Part shown: one piece after another, positions 36,335 to 46,832 of the stretch
How the letters are laid out: each line of letters opens with the position of its first letter
How positions within the stretch are numbered: the first letter of the stretch is position 1
Assembly: GCA_032622095.1 (NCBI GenBank)
Contig: CP136067.1
Coordinates: forward strand, 52,555,899-52,619,898
Length of the DNA: 64,000 bases
Reading direction: 5' to 3'
Origin: Siphonodentalium dalli
Taxonomy: Eukaryota; Mollusca; Scaphopoda; Gadilida; Siphonodentaliidae
Position numbers and translations under genes: made by a program
The notes under the pieces: generated by a model
What the model saw: only the letters and a program-made list of their open reading frames with translations
Databases searched by the model: none
Told to the model about the DNA's origin: nothing

Positions 36335-36849
36335 CAGTGAGTGCCAAGAATTATCTTAAAAATTATGGCGGCTTCAGTCCAAATCAGCTAGTTTTGGACA
36401 CAATGTTAACACTCCATCAATTCTAATTGATGACATTCCTGCTATGGAACCAGCCATATCTAGTGAAATTATTCAGAAAAAAACATGGAGGCGACGCATA
36501 CAGCAAAGGAAAAGTTTATACAAGCTGGAGCTTGAGTCGAGTGAGCGCATATATAGAGCACTGCGATACACAATGTGAACGTATTCCGATGAGCATTTCT
36601 GCAACATAAATAAGGTTTATTATAAACGGAAGAAAGATTGGAAAGGCCCAGGTGTGGTGCGTTGACAGGACAGTTTGTTCTGGTTAGATATGATGGTGCT
36701 TTCTACAGAGTTCATCCTTGTCAGCTGATGAAAGTCAAGGATCAAGGAAATAATAAGACTCAGAAAACTGAATTAAATTTTGACGGCTGTAATAGTGCGA
36801 GCAGTGGTAAAAACAAATTCACATGACCGTAGAGATGACTACGATGATG

Positions 36850-37080
36850 ACGAGCTCCGTGGTCCAGTGGTTAGCGTGTCGGACTTGTATTCGCTGTAAA
36901 CACATCGATATGGGTTTGCAGCCCGTCGCCGGTCATTGAGTCTCCACATCGCAGTGGCTTTGCCGCTTTGAGCGACGTGCAATTGTCGGATTTCTCGCTG
37001 TTTCAAAACCCGTGTCAAGTTGTGACCATTGAGCAAGGTCGCTCGTACTGTGTCGGCTTCGCATCACTCATGTGTTAAAA
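36850..37080 (+). mobile_element. tRNA-derived SINE
   Basis: The 5' part reads CTCCGTGGTCCAGTGGTTAG, an A-box-like tRNA start. About 60 bp on is GGGTTTGCAGCCC (36912-36924), a B-box-like stretch. The tRNA-like head is followed by an unrelated body. The element lies inside the Copia-like relic between the integrase and RNase H pieces, which shows nesting. It is not a functional tRNA gene: the anticodon arm is overlong and the acceptor ends do not pair. Confidence 0.75.
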
Positions 37081-37520
37081 GAGTACCAGTCAGCTTGTCA
37101 TACTGATGAGTAACAGAGCATGTTCTGATCAAACTAGAGCAGCGCCTGCAATGGCTGCAGCCGGTTCATTGGTTGGCTTGTACAATTGGCTGGGGTAATA
37201 TTGTACTAAGCATGTTAGAGCAAGTAATTGGTTAATCGCTATATAAAACTGGTCAATATTATTATTAGTATTATTATTATTATAATTACAAGAGCGGAGG
37301 GGAACGAAGATATCACAACAGACGATAATCAGAACGTGGATGCAGGATCAGATCGACCGAACGACCAAATGCAAAAAGGACTGATGAGCTGACTCTTGAA
37401 AAGACTTAGTGGCCAGATGCGGTGGGAAACACCCCAATCGCAGCCACGAGTAATATAGCGCAGGAAAGAACCATAACTTGCAGATAATACAAGGCACTGC
37501 TGAAATTAAAATCAGAGAAA

Positions 37521-37775
37521 GTGGGTAAACGGTTTCCAAATTTGGGAGAACCGCATGATTTAAAAATTCTGACGTATTATGATGCTACATACGCAAGTCT
37601 TGCGGATGGTTCATCACAAGGAGGTTTCATTGTCTTTATAAAATGCACGAATGACCTTGTATCTGACACGTGTTGGAAGTCAAAGAAACTCAATAGGGTT
37701 ACGAAAAGCCATTTGTCATCAGAACACTTGCACTCAGTGAGACAGCAGATGATGGGTTTCTTGTTCCTGAATTAG
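37521..37775 (+). pseudogene. Copia-type RNase H fragment
   Basis: The frame encodes YYDATYASLADGSSQGGF, which is the first catalytic Asp block, and CWKSKKLNRVTKSHLSSEHL, which is the block carrying the conserved Ser-Glu. Downstream, LLMLSDSQT-like and TLSKRGAS-like sequence (37800-37985) continues the domain in other frames. In a working element this domain degrades the RNA strand during reverse transcription. Confidence 0.75.
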
Positions 37776-37980
37776 TACATGAGGCGTTTGATTTAACTTC
37801 ACTCCTTATGCTGAGTGATTCACAGACAATGCATCTCTAAAAGAAACGTTGCAGACTTAGTATTACTTACCGGAGATTGAGAGTGGATGTAGCAAGGATT
37901 CTGGAAATGGTGAGAGGACGAGATCAAGGTTTTCTGGATAGTAGCGAAGAAAAACTTAGCAGATACTCTTAGCAAACGTG

Positions 37981-39139
37981 GTGCTTCTTCAAGGGAATTA
38001 TAAACTAGACAGTGTGTTCGCAATAATATATTCATGTGTTAATTTTCATTTGTTGAAGAGTTCAGTTCGGCTGTTATGGAAACAATCATTCAAAGCACAT
38101 GGCGGACAGTAGGAGAAGAGGCACCTGCAGTGTTAACTTTAGATATAAGTACGGTAAATAGATATACATTAATAAAGTATAATCATATTTTATATAACAA
38201 TATCTTGCCATAAATTTATTTTTTTATGAAAATCCAATACATTTGTTGCAAAATAATCATTATAGTTATTTACCGTTTTTGAGCAAATATTCCCAGAATT
38301 GAGAACGTATCACTCGATTGTTCAACATGAATGACACTATTTGAAGTTCTATATGTCCATTTACTTACCGATTGCTGCATTTCGTCCATCATTGATTCAG
38401 TTTACGAAAAATATAACATGTATGGATCAAATTAGTAAATGGACTTCGAAATAATTCCACCTGCAAACTCGCGTAAAAAGAGTATTTTGAAACGCTGCTA
38501 TTTGGGCTTCATTCCATGAGTCACAAAAATTGAGCGGCTTCAGTCCGAAAATACATTAATCATTTGTACAAAGTTGTTCGAATGATTTCAAAGTATAATC
38601 TGAATCGCAGATGATGTTGGTTTTTCTTTCTTTTGGCACACCTATTCTGAATAATGGTTAATGGCAGCCATCCAATATGCTCTCACTTGAATCTTCAAAC
38701 GTTCTCTTAGTATACTTGTTCTGTTACACTCTGTTCTGAATGTCCTCCTGGGCTGTTTTACTTTGGAAATCGCAGTAGACGATTAGGGACAGGGAGGCTA
38801 ATTGTATGATATATTATTTGGTAAATTTGTGGAATATCGCACTGAATGTCGCACTGAACCAGATTAAATCTCAAACATATCTCCGGTAGCTCCATTCGCT
38901 GGAATAACGGTGCATATTTCAAACATTATATCTTACAGAGAAACAATTAATTTATTTATTTATTTAGGCATCAAAATTTTAAAGTTATCATATCCAATTA
39001 TTGTATTAGAAACCCCATCAGTATAATATGTAGATAATGTATGCATGGCGTGGAGTTTATTATAACACATATGTGGTACTTAACGACACTTGACTCGCAA
39101 TCGTCATTTTACAGCATGGTATCAATAGACTAGAATCGT
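37981..39139. other. Unannotated DNA
   Basis: The 3' LTR of the Copia-like relic might lie here, but I found no matching partner. Nothing else is recognised. Confidence 0.35.
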
Positions 39140-40206
39140 GATCCTTGTCAAGTTTAATGCTCTAGAAACAGAAGCATTGACATGCACTCGGAAACGTATG
39201 AAGCTTGTTCACCCAACGTTGTTCGCGAACCAACAGCATATTGAAGAAATAGATACACATAAACATCTTGGAGTTATTTTGAGTAAAAACAGGTAGATGG
39301 GGACCCCATATCGAACAATTGATGAAAACGCAAGGAATCGCATTTCACTCTTGAGAAAATATCGATTCTATCTCGACAGAGCAGCTCTCGAAAAATGCTA
39401 TTTTAAATTGATAAGGTCAATCCTTGAATATTCTTGTGTTTGGGATGGTTGTAGCCATCGAAGATATACACAGCTCTAGTGTGACAGGCGCGACTAGGTA
39501 TGTCAGTAACGTATCTCTTCTCAGACAAACCCTTAAATTACGGCGGAAAAAAACATAATCTAAAATTATTTTATAAAATGGTAAAAGGTTAATCCACTAT
39601 CTATCTCAGAAACCTAGTTCCTCCTACTCACGAGCAGATATCACAACGTGAAACTAGACAGTCTAGCAAGCTTAGTGTCCCTGGTTTTGACTATGATTAT
39701 TACAAAACAATTGCTTCTCCCATCAACAACAATTTTGTGGAACAACCTAGACACAAACAAGGTAACCATGGACTCCCTGGCGACTTTCTGAAATTATCTG
39801 GAACCCAAACGAAAGCTGACCCCTAAATGGTTATAACACGCGTGAAGTGCAAATTATGCATGCCCGCCTCAGATTAAACTGTAGAAATCTGAATTACCAC
39901 AAATATTCTAACTTCCGTTGGTCACCCGTGTGTACCTGTGATGAAGTAGAGGACACATAACATTATCTAATTGAATGCCAATTATACAGTGCACAGCGAG
40001 TCTTATTTATGAACGAAGTATCTGATATATGTAACATCACCACCAATACACATGGTTCTAATGAACTATGGCAAGAAGATAACATACGATTTTTCGAGAA
40101 GTTCAGAAATACATTATTCGAACAAAAAGATTCAAATAATGTCTCGACCACAAACCAAGGGATTCCACTTGAACCACACATATGCACACCATCTATCATC
40201 TAACAG
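39140..40206 (+). pseudogene. LINE 3' end relic (second family)
   Basis: Frames read EALTCTRKRMK and HKHLGVILSKN, followed by RNRISLLRKYRFYLDRAAL, KLIRSILEYSCVWDG and a terminal zinc-knuckle-like block, MHARLRLNCRNLNYH then CTCDEVEDT and YLIECQLYSAQR. This is the usual C-terminal layout of Jockey/CR1/RTE-type ORF2 proteins, with Cys-x-Cys followed by His and Cys. The RT catalytic core is absent and there are several stops. It is a different family from the LINEs at 3380 and 34213, whose C-termini differ. Confidence 0.8.
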
Positions 40207-40270
40207 GTACCAAATCGACTCATATCGTCAGAACATCGCGTGAGAAATAGAAATATTAATGTTGATGTTT

Positions 40271-40418
40271 AAGAAATAAATACACGGTGTAGAGGTGTGT
40301 ATGGTCAAGTTGTACCACAAAAAACTGATTGTAGGACGACGCGTAGCGGAGTCCTACAATCAGTTTTTTGTGGTACAACTTGACCATACACACCGATACA
40401 CCGTGTATTTATTTCTTT
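40271..40418. repeat. 148-bp near-perfect palindrome
   Basis: The arms pair almost without error. AAGAAATAAATACACGGTGT pairs with ACACCGTGTATTTATTTCTT, and GTATGGTCAAGTTGTACCAC with GTGGTACAACTTGACCATAC. The centre is a loop of about 13 bases, GACGCGTAGCGGA. A weaker related pair, GTGGTACAATT and AATTGTACCAC, occurs near 41175-41215. Confidence 0.9.
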
Positions 40419-41667
40419 CGTAATACGACTGAAAGTTTATGGTCACAATTCGACTGAATAGTCAACGAAATACTGCGCTTTTTCGGTCTCAGGTGAGAAA
40501 ACATTTCGTGGTGTAATTCGTATTGGACGTACTCGATTTATTTGCATGGAATATTCCGGTAATCTTGTCTTGTTATGAAATTCCCCCATTGACTTTTCGA
40601 GGCACCTCTTCTAGAAAATAATCGTTGTGATTGGCTAAAAAACGATGTGTTTTCAGCGGCGCCCGTGCCTTTCATTTAAATTGTACAGGAAATACGAATT
40701 GCGGTCATTTCTGTGTTGAACGTTGTTGGGACAACATGAATATGATCATCGACTATGGACCATTTTCCTTACACAAAGCGATCTAAATGATCTTATCCCC
40801 CTTCTGTACTGGTGAACAAACGCTTTCATTTTCAACTTGATTCCGAAATATCGAATCGACGAATATGATCGAGATTCGAATCGACGAATGCACAGCCCGG
40901 CCCCATGGATTTATTTTGTCATTTAATATACTTATTAAGTAACTTTCTTTGGTCGTAACATATATCAATATACCATAACATCATTTGGACCATATTCATT
41001 GGCAACCAAACTGGTTTCAAGCGACAAATCGCTAGAAAATTCGCAAGATTGTCAAGATGTAGCAAAATTCAAAGGGTTACGGGTGCGGGTGTACTCCGTT
41101 GATGCCCCGTTTGCGCGGAGTTAGAAAAGACGGGAAAAGTCGCGTGCGTCGATCTGAATAAACCGATTTTTTTCGTGGTACAATTGGAAAAAGTAGAATT
41201 GTACCACAAAACTGGAACGAGATAGCCATGGTAACTCGGGCCACTGGCCAATCAGGACATGGCTTTTAAGCATAGTTAGGCAGGGTCGTATTACAATATT
41301 AAATATTCATACAAATCCAAATGATAGTGGTGTCGGCTCGGATGCAAAAATGCTAGGTCAGAACACAAAATTAGTGCATAATTAATAGCAATAGCTTATC
41401 ATTTACACCCCACATCTCCCCTCCATGTACTACATATCAGACTCATCCAAACGTTTGATATGTCACCTCACTCTTTTCTATACCGATCTATACTTCGTTC
41501 CGCTATACTTAATCTATTTTCAATCAATTTCTTTCTATTACTCCATATGAAAAAAATAATCTCATTTTGATATATCTATCGATGCAGCCCACACATCAAA
41601 GCTGATGCAATGTGGTGCAATAACCTCGGTAAATATATTGTTTAATCTGAGCATTATTATGTAACGT
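40419..41667. other. Unannotated DNA
   Basis: GTAATACGAC near 40421 and GTCGTATTAC near 41286 are inverted and might mark ends of a larger element that includes the palindrome. No gene is supported. Confidence 0.35.
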
Positions 41668-42022
41668 TATATAAAAATACGGGCGTCGTTGGCGGTGGGT
41701 ATGCTGTTAAAATATTCACCTCCGTCAAAAACATAAACATAAATCATAGTAAAATATAGACAGACCTTGTTCTTATACCAATCAGAAATATGGCATAAAC
41801 AGTATGTTATTGTCAAGTGTTTTTCCTGTGTTATGTAAACAAAAGCAAAAAACGTTACGGAATCTGGCTTTTGTTTATATCCGGATATGGTAAACATAAA
41901 GAGCGTTATTTGTTACTGTTTTTCTGATATGGAAATAATAAAGAGCGTTTATATCATTTGTGTGTGATTAACCAATATAATTGCGCTGTGTTTTGTAAAC
42001 AGAAGCATAACTTCTGTAACAT
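41668..42022 (+). repeat. Interspersed repeat R2, copy 2
   Basis: It aligns with 2345-2700 over most of its length (see copy 1). It is flanked by two copies of a 70-bp sequence, AGCTGATGCAATGTGGTGCA near 41599 and 42366, so the repeat may be part of a larger unit. Confidence 0.75.
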
Positions 42023-42093
42023 TGTCACAAGCCTTGGTGTTTTCTTCGTTTGGAGGTGGTTGAGTCTCGTAGAATTTTTGTGCTTGCTCTCGT

Positions 42094-42255
42094 CTCGTGG
42101 CGTTGTTGAACCCACTGTTTGTTTTTATTCATTTGCTACCTTTTTTAACCACCATTTTATATCATGTTTTATATCAGTTTATAAAGGTAGTCCTTACTTG
42201 TATCAATTTGCTCTTTGTATATCTGTTGCCAAGTCGGGGATATAAATTACCATTG
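42094..42255 (+). repeat. Repeat R3, copy without MITE
   Basis: It contains CCCACTGTTTGTTTTTATTC, ATATCAGTTTATAAAGGTAG and TTGCCAAGTCGGGGATATA. A second copy is at 43411-43562. At 42106-42110 this copy has TTGAA where the other carries the TTAA-flanked MITE, so it behaves as a paralogous empty site. Confidence 0.75.
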
Positions 42256-43013
42256 AAACAAGGGTCCAATGGTTTTATTTCCCAGATGCGGCTGGTCTGT
42301 TATAAATTCATAATTCGCGCTTACAATCATATATCTCACATCTTCTCCGGTGTAATCCGATGGCAAAGCTGATGCAATGTGGTGCAATAATCTCTGTAAA
42401 TATATTGTTTCATTTAAAACATTATTCTGTAACGTTATTTGAACAACTAAGTTAAAAATAAAAATAGTTTGGTGTTCCTTAATTTAATTTCCAGTTCACG
42501 GTAGTCTCTTCTATTTGAACTATTTTATATAGTGCGCATGTATACACCAAGTAAACTTCGACGCATTTTCTTTCACGAAATTTCTTCTAGGTGCGAAGTC
42601 GCATATTAAATATATCGACATATATTCACCCACTACCACACCATCGTCCTCCTCTCCTGGCTCGGATGATGAATTTTTGTCAGCACATTTTCCGGATGTC
42701 GCTATGAAATTATTCGAAATTCAAACGACACGTGATATTAAGTTTAGTTTTAATTTTCATCCTTGATATTTCAGTTTTTGGTCTTCAATTCAAGCTTTTG
42801 GGTTTTTTTCTTATTTCGCAAGGACATCCGGATTTACTTTGATTATATAAAAGTTAATTGCATTTCATTGGCTCTTTAGTAGCAAACAAAGAGTCTCACT
42901 TCTTTTAATGTTTTATACCAATCAATTGTCTCACAGTCACTAATTCAATGCATTTGCATGATGCAAGCGGCTATCTGTTGCTATCCCAGTTGGAACTTAT
43001 GTGGCGGTTTTTT
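42256..43013. other. Unannotated DNA
   Basis: Apart from the second copy of the 70-bp AGCTGATGCAATGTGGTGCA repeat near 42366-42440, nothing is recognised. Confidence 0.4.
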
Positions 43014-43414
43014 TTAACCCTTTACCCAACAAACCGGCCAAAACCGGCCAAATAAAGCTTCAACAGCCTAAAATATCTTCGGTCTGTCTCAATAGAACCA
43101 TACACATATGGATATCATTGGAACCGGTTCATTGACCACATTGTGATGGTTACAGTTATGCCCTGTGCCAATGCATTCTCTTATATATGCGAGTCGACCA
43201 TAGGTCGCCTCGCATATATAAGAGAATGCATTGGCCTAAAAAAAATCCTTTTTTTAACACTTTTTACCATTTTTTCTTACATTCTTTAACAATTTTATAA
43301 TTTTTAATGTGTTAAGCCAATGCATTCTCTTATAAATGCGAGGCGACCTATGGTCGACTCGCATATATAAGAGAATGCATTGGCACAGGGCCGTTCTGTT
43401 GGGTAAAGGGTTAA
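43014..43414. mobile_element. piggyBac-type MITE, copy 1 (TTAA target site)
   Basis: The element occupies 43018-43410. It is bounded by TTAA at 43014-43017 and 43411-43414. Terminal inverted repeats are CCCTTTACCCAACA and TGTTGGGTAAAGGG. Inside are two near-perfect palindromes based on CCAATGCATTCTCTTATATA and GTCGACCATAGGTCGCC. CCC..GGG ends with a TTAA duplication are the hallmark of piggyBac-class elements. There is no coding capacity, so it is non-autonomous. Copy 2 is at 55977-56368. Confidence 0.9.
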
Positions 43415-43562
43415 CCCACTGTTTATGTTTTTATTCTTCGGCTTCCTTTTAACCATCATTGTTATATCATGTGTTTATATCAGTTTATAAAGGTAGACAT
43501 TACTTGCATCAATTTTCTCTCAGTCTATATATCTTGCCAAGTCGGGGATATATTGGACATTG
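43411..43562 (+). repeat. Repeat R3, copy interrupted by the MITE
   Basis: The 3' part of R3 resumes right after the MITE's TTAA with CCCACTGTTTATGTTTTTAT. A short 5' match (GTGGCGG) lies just before the MITE at 43002. Confidence 0.7.
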
Positions 43563-44192
43563 GATAACTATGATCAGACATTTGTAAGATCATTAAATTT
43601 CACTGATAAGTCTAATGATATACCGACATTGCAACAAGTATCGTACATAAAGTATAGTTTCAGATTGGCCGTGTTTTCAGGCGGCAATCGGAAATCGCGG
43701 CGAAATGAGTCTGTTACTATAAATAGAAAAAGAATAGGCGAGAAGGATTTCTACTGGGGTACTATCGTAAAATAGGTTAGCAGTGTGCAGCCAATCAGAG
43801 GGCGAGAAAGTCACGTGAGATATAATATATATGAACCAGCTGAAAAGTGCTCCCTTCGGGAGCCTTTATTCAACGGAGGAGGAGCATGCGGCCCCTGCAC
43901 AATGGGCCTGCGACTTCGTTGTGCGTTTGCACTCGCGCACATTTCGACCTAACTATTCACATAAGTTCATATTCGAATTATTTGATTATGGAATAAGCCC
44001 AACGTGAGTTTATTTTAATTATGTGTGTGTTGTTTTTTAATTTAGATATTGTTGCGCAAGTCATAATATAGGATATTATACATGAGAACTTGTTTATTTC
44101 ACAGAGCGTCTACCACTGCAGAGAAGACCTGGCAATATTGGTTTGCAAAAACACGTCGGGCATAAAGAAAACACAATTTTCATTTTTCATTT
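43563..44192. other. Unannotated DNA with a promoter-like, GC-richer patch
   Basis: ATATAATATATATGAACC near 43819 precedes a GC-richer stretch (43840-43950) with the hairpin GCTCCCTTCGGGAGC. A GTGAGT donor-like word occurs near 44002. This could be a promoter and first exon, but no protein family is recognised. Confidence 0.3.
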
Positions 44193-44377
44193 AATGAATC
44201 TTAAGGGCTAGGTTGAGTCTAAATTGTTTTTATATTTATTTTGGCCGTTAATTAAAATAACCAAATTGCGATTTACACAATTCAACATCAAGTGCAATCC
44301 ATATCAATCCGTACATATCAACAATACACATAACACAACACAATTAATAAGAATTACACTTACTTCTTACACAGCCC
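44193..44377 (-). repeat. Split direct repeat B2 of the Ngaro element
   Basis: It matches B1 (44837-45033). Shared words are ATGAATCTTAAGGGCTAG, ATTTATTTTGGCCGTTAATT and ATAAGAATTACACTTACTTC. B1 has a small extra CACATGTATA insertion. Confidence 0.9.
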
Positions 44378-44508
44378 ATCACTTACTCTATCCGCCATAC
44401 TTTCCTTTAAATTTACTGACAGAATCAAATCAGATTTTACTAAAACTATAAATATTTAAAAATTAGTAATCAACTTTAACTTATTTTTATTTGGGTGGGT
44501 GGGAATGG

Positions 44509-44836
44509 GTGAATTTTGATCCGGTCGCGACCGCTGTGAAACCAAAAATGAATTGTGCCAAATCCAGCTACCCGCGACAACTATAATCGCACGAGATTAT
44601 CCAGCGATTCAGCGATTCACCAGGCAAACGCAGAGCGAGCCATTGTGTGTAATTATAATCCGTGACTGATTAGATCTCGATCCATATAATTTGTCGGGTA
44701 ACAATTTGGCCATGTTAAGGCAGTAACATACCGGCAATGAGATATTTATAAAATTTTCAGAAAGAGATAACAGAATTATTTATTTCCTCTCCTAGCCTAG
44801 CTTCATTAATTATTTTGTATATGGTCAAAATAACAC
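44509..44836 (-). repeat. Split direct repeat A2 of the Ngaro element
   Basis: It is 328 bp long, the same length as A1 at 50247-50574, and shares GATCCGGTCGCGAC, TATAATCGCACGAGATTATC and TAACAATTTGGCCATGTTAA. It abuts B1 with no gap. Confidence 0.95.
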
Positions 44837-45033
44837 AATGAATCTTAAGGGCTAGATTGAGTCTAAATTGTTTTTATATTTATTTTGGCCGTTAATTAGA
44901 ATAACCAAATTAGGATTTACACAATTCAACATCAAGTGCAATCAATATCAAAATCCGTACATATCAACAATACACATGTATACACATAACACAACACAAT
45001 TAATAAGAATTACACTTACTTCTTATACAGCCA
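44837..45033 (-). repeat. Split direct repeat B1 of the Ngaro element
   Basis: This is the internal copy of the B repeat, between the hydrolase ORF and A2. See B2. Confidence 0.9.
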
Positions 45034-45171
45034 AGCCACCAGGCCTCCAAAACCGACTCAGATCCGTTTCCAAAGATATGGGCATTATTAGAACCCACAA
45101 TGATGGTAAAATGTAGAGAGCTGTCACAAATAGGAACAGTCTACTCTGGAATACAAATACATGAATTAGAT

Positions 45172-45668
45172 TTAGAGGCGCTTGACGACTTGGATAAAGA
45201 AGTTCTTTAGTATCCTCGATCCCTCATCATTTAAATGTAACCCCCCATCGTAATTCGCGTACATCCTTCTCAAAGGGCAACCATTATGGAAGTCCATGAA
45301 TGCTCTGTAGGTACGAACGAATTGCACACCTTTGAAAACACAAACTTTACGAATTACCCGATTGCAAGCCACAACATGCTCTTGTGAATGACAAAAGTCA
45401 ACCGGTCGAGGCAATATGGCCGAAAAGGTAATGCTACAGTTAGAATATTCTTAATTTTAGCTATCAAACCGCTGGCAGCTGCCTCCATTTCCTTTACAGT
45501 ATATCGCCAGTTGTCATTAGTCCCAATATGTATAATAAGGTAATCACAGTTAAAATCCACTTCCCTTTTTTCAATCATACTCGAAATCCGACCAAATGTC
45601 GCTCCCGAAATACACTGGACGTCTGTCCAATGAATGCCAGAAATTCCCTTCACGGTGGAATCCCCCAC
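45172..45668 (-). pseudogene. SGNH-type hydrolase of the Ngaro element (one frameshift)
   Basis: The first frame (45668-45354) has MGDSTVKGI, the GDS block with the nucleophile Ser, then SGATFGRISS (block II Gly) and LIIHIGTNDN (block III Asn). After a frameshift near 45410-45430 the second frame (45414-45172) has VLPRPVD-like sequence and YDGGLHLNDEGSRIL, whose Asp-x-x-His supplies the catalytic pair. The four SGNH blocks are therefore all present in order. Hydrolase ORFs of this superfamily occur in some Ngaro elements and in LINE ORF1 proteins. Their role in transposition is unknown. It is the last gene of the element, just before B1. Confidence 0.85.
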
Positions 45669-45834
45669 AAGTTTACCAGCTTACGAGAACTCTTTCCTGT
45701 AATCAAACTGTTTCAACGTTTCAAAGAATTATATAATGATACATAAACGTCAATATGTACAAATTATAACAAAATATTCATAATACCCCAGATTCTATAG
45801 AATCTTAATCCTTGTCCCTACATGTATACATTCA

Positions 45835-46586
45835 AGGCAGAGTGGATCGTTGTGCATCAAAATTCTTAATGCCATTTCTGAACACTTCTCCAATCTTGCG
45901 CCGATCTTGTTGAGAAATCTCAAGATATGTCATATAACAATCACTCTTCCAGACTCCATGCATTTTTATCAACTCCACCGGAACTTAACACTGAAAAGCT
46001 AAAGTGCAACCCCCCCCCCCTTCTGAAACTATGGGACGAAAACAACGTTGGATCCAGAGCTATCCTAGACCTTAGGAATTTTTGGAACTTCTGATATGTA
46101 AGTGGTTTATTATTTACCATGAAAGCCGCTGAAGAATCATTTGCCGGATTTAAATGTATCATATTCTTATAGGCGAGAACCGGACAGAGGGCGATGACTC
46201 AATTGCTACTAACGGAATTACTAACTTCCGTGTTCCAAACTGATTAGTTTTACTCCACGAAAAGGTTACATGAAGTATATCTGACGATATTGAAAGATCT
46301 TTTCTATAAAGCTGTTTGTATCCGTAAATTTCGAAACACTGACCGGTAAGAAATTGGATTTACGTCCAAATGTGAAAAACATCAGAACGAACAAACACCA
46401 GTAAGTTGCCTGTTCCGGATTTGTGATATTTATTGTATTAAAAATCTTCTTTAATATGTCAATAGTTATCGGGGCAGCTCTACGAACCTCTCTAGGTTTT
46501 AACCTTCGGAGACCTTGACAAACTAATCCCACATGATATATATCTGTTGGAAATTTGTGATTAGTAAAGAGATGCAAGGTTTTCAC
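45835..46586 (-). pseudogene. Tyrosine recombinase of the Ngaro element (frameshifted)
   Basis: Three frames continue one another. The first (46586-46266) has LKPREVRRAAPITIDIL and then FFTFGRKSNFLP, with the first catalytic Arg. The second (46162-45941) has HSFRRGGG, the His-x-x-Arg pair. A third, starting near 45965, has HGVWKSDCYMTYLEI, which holds the likely nucleophile Tyr. The R-H-R-Y set of a phage-integrase-like recombinase is therefore visible. In the second frame a run of 11 C on the plus strand (46010-46020) follows HSFRRGG and probably causes the frame change. The enzyme inserts circular cDNA into the genome. Confidence 0.85.
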
Positions 46587-46832
46587 ACCAGCTAAATAAT
46601 TCCGAATAGATTCTGTTTATTGAAAAGAATGACTTAGGAACTGTGCGTACAAACACAAATTATCCGCTTCAGCTGGTAAGGCTCGCAAACTCGCAAAACA
46701 AAAGATACGATTCAAATTGTAGTCTGAGATTTTTCAACGTTCCTTCGGCAAAGGCTGCCTTCGTTGAGTGTGAAACTTCCTTCTTGAGATATTTCAATTC
46801 ATCTGAAATTGAAAATTAATGCACAATCCTCT

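Larger units (their letters stand above)
33881..37980 (+). mobile_element. Copia-order LTR retrotransposon relic, interrupted by a LINE and a SINE
   Basis: Pieces of one polyprotein appear in the order protease, integrase, then RNase H, which is the Pseudoviridae/Copia order. Protease: LDSACKKTVKC near 34158-34195. After the LINE come RLVEFPACIGDNRETIEEDV and IPLLLSMESMKHANM (35495-35640). Integrase: YNGGEFSKKCF, then TTAAEAPFINGIVEGHN (36101-36334). Its C-terminal domain includes GQFVLVRYDGAFYRVHPCQL (36660-36735). RNase H: YYDATYASLADGSSQGGF then CWKSKKLNRVTKSHLSSE (37521-37775). All parts are full of stops. The RT core between 37080 and 37520 is missing, and no LTRs were identified. It is an old, dead copy. 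Confidence 0.8.

Noticed and set aside
36852-36924. A tRNA gene
   Set aside because: A- and B-box-like sequences are present, but arms do not pair as a cloverleaf and the sequence continues into a SINE body.
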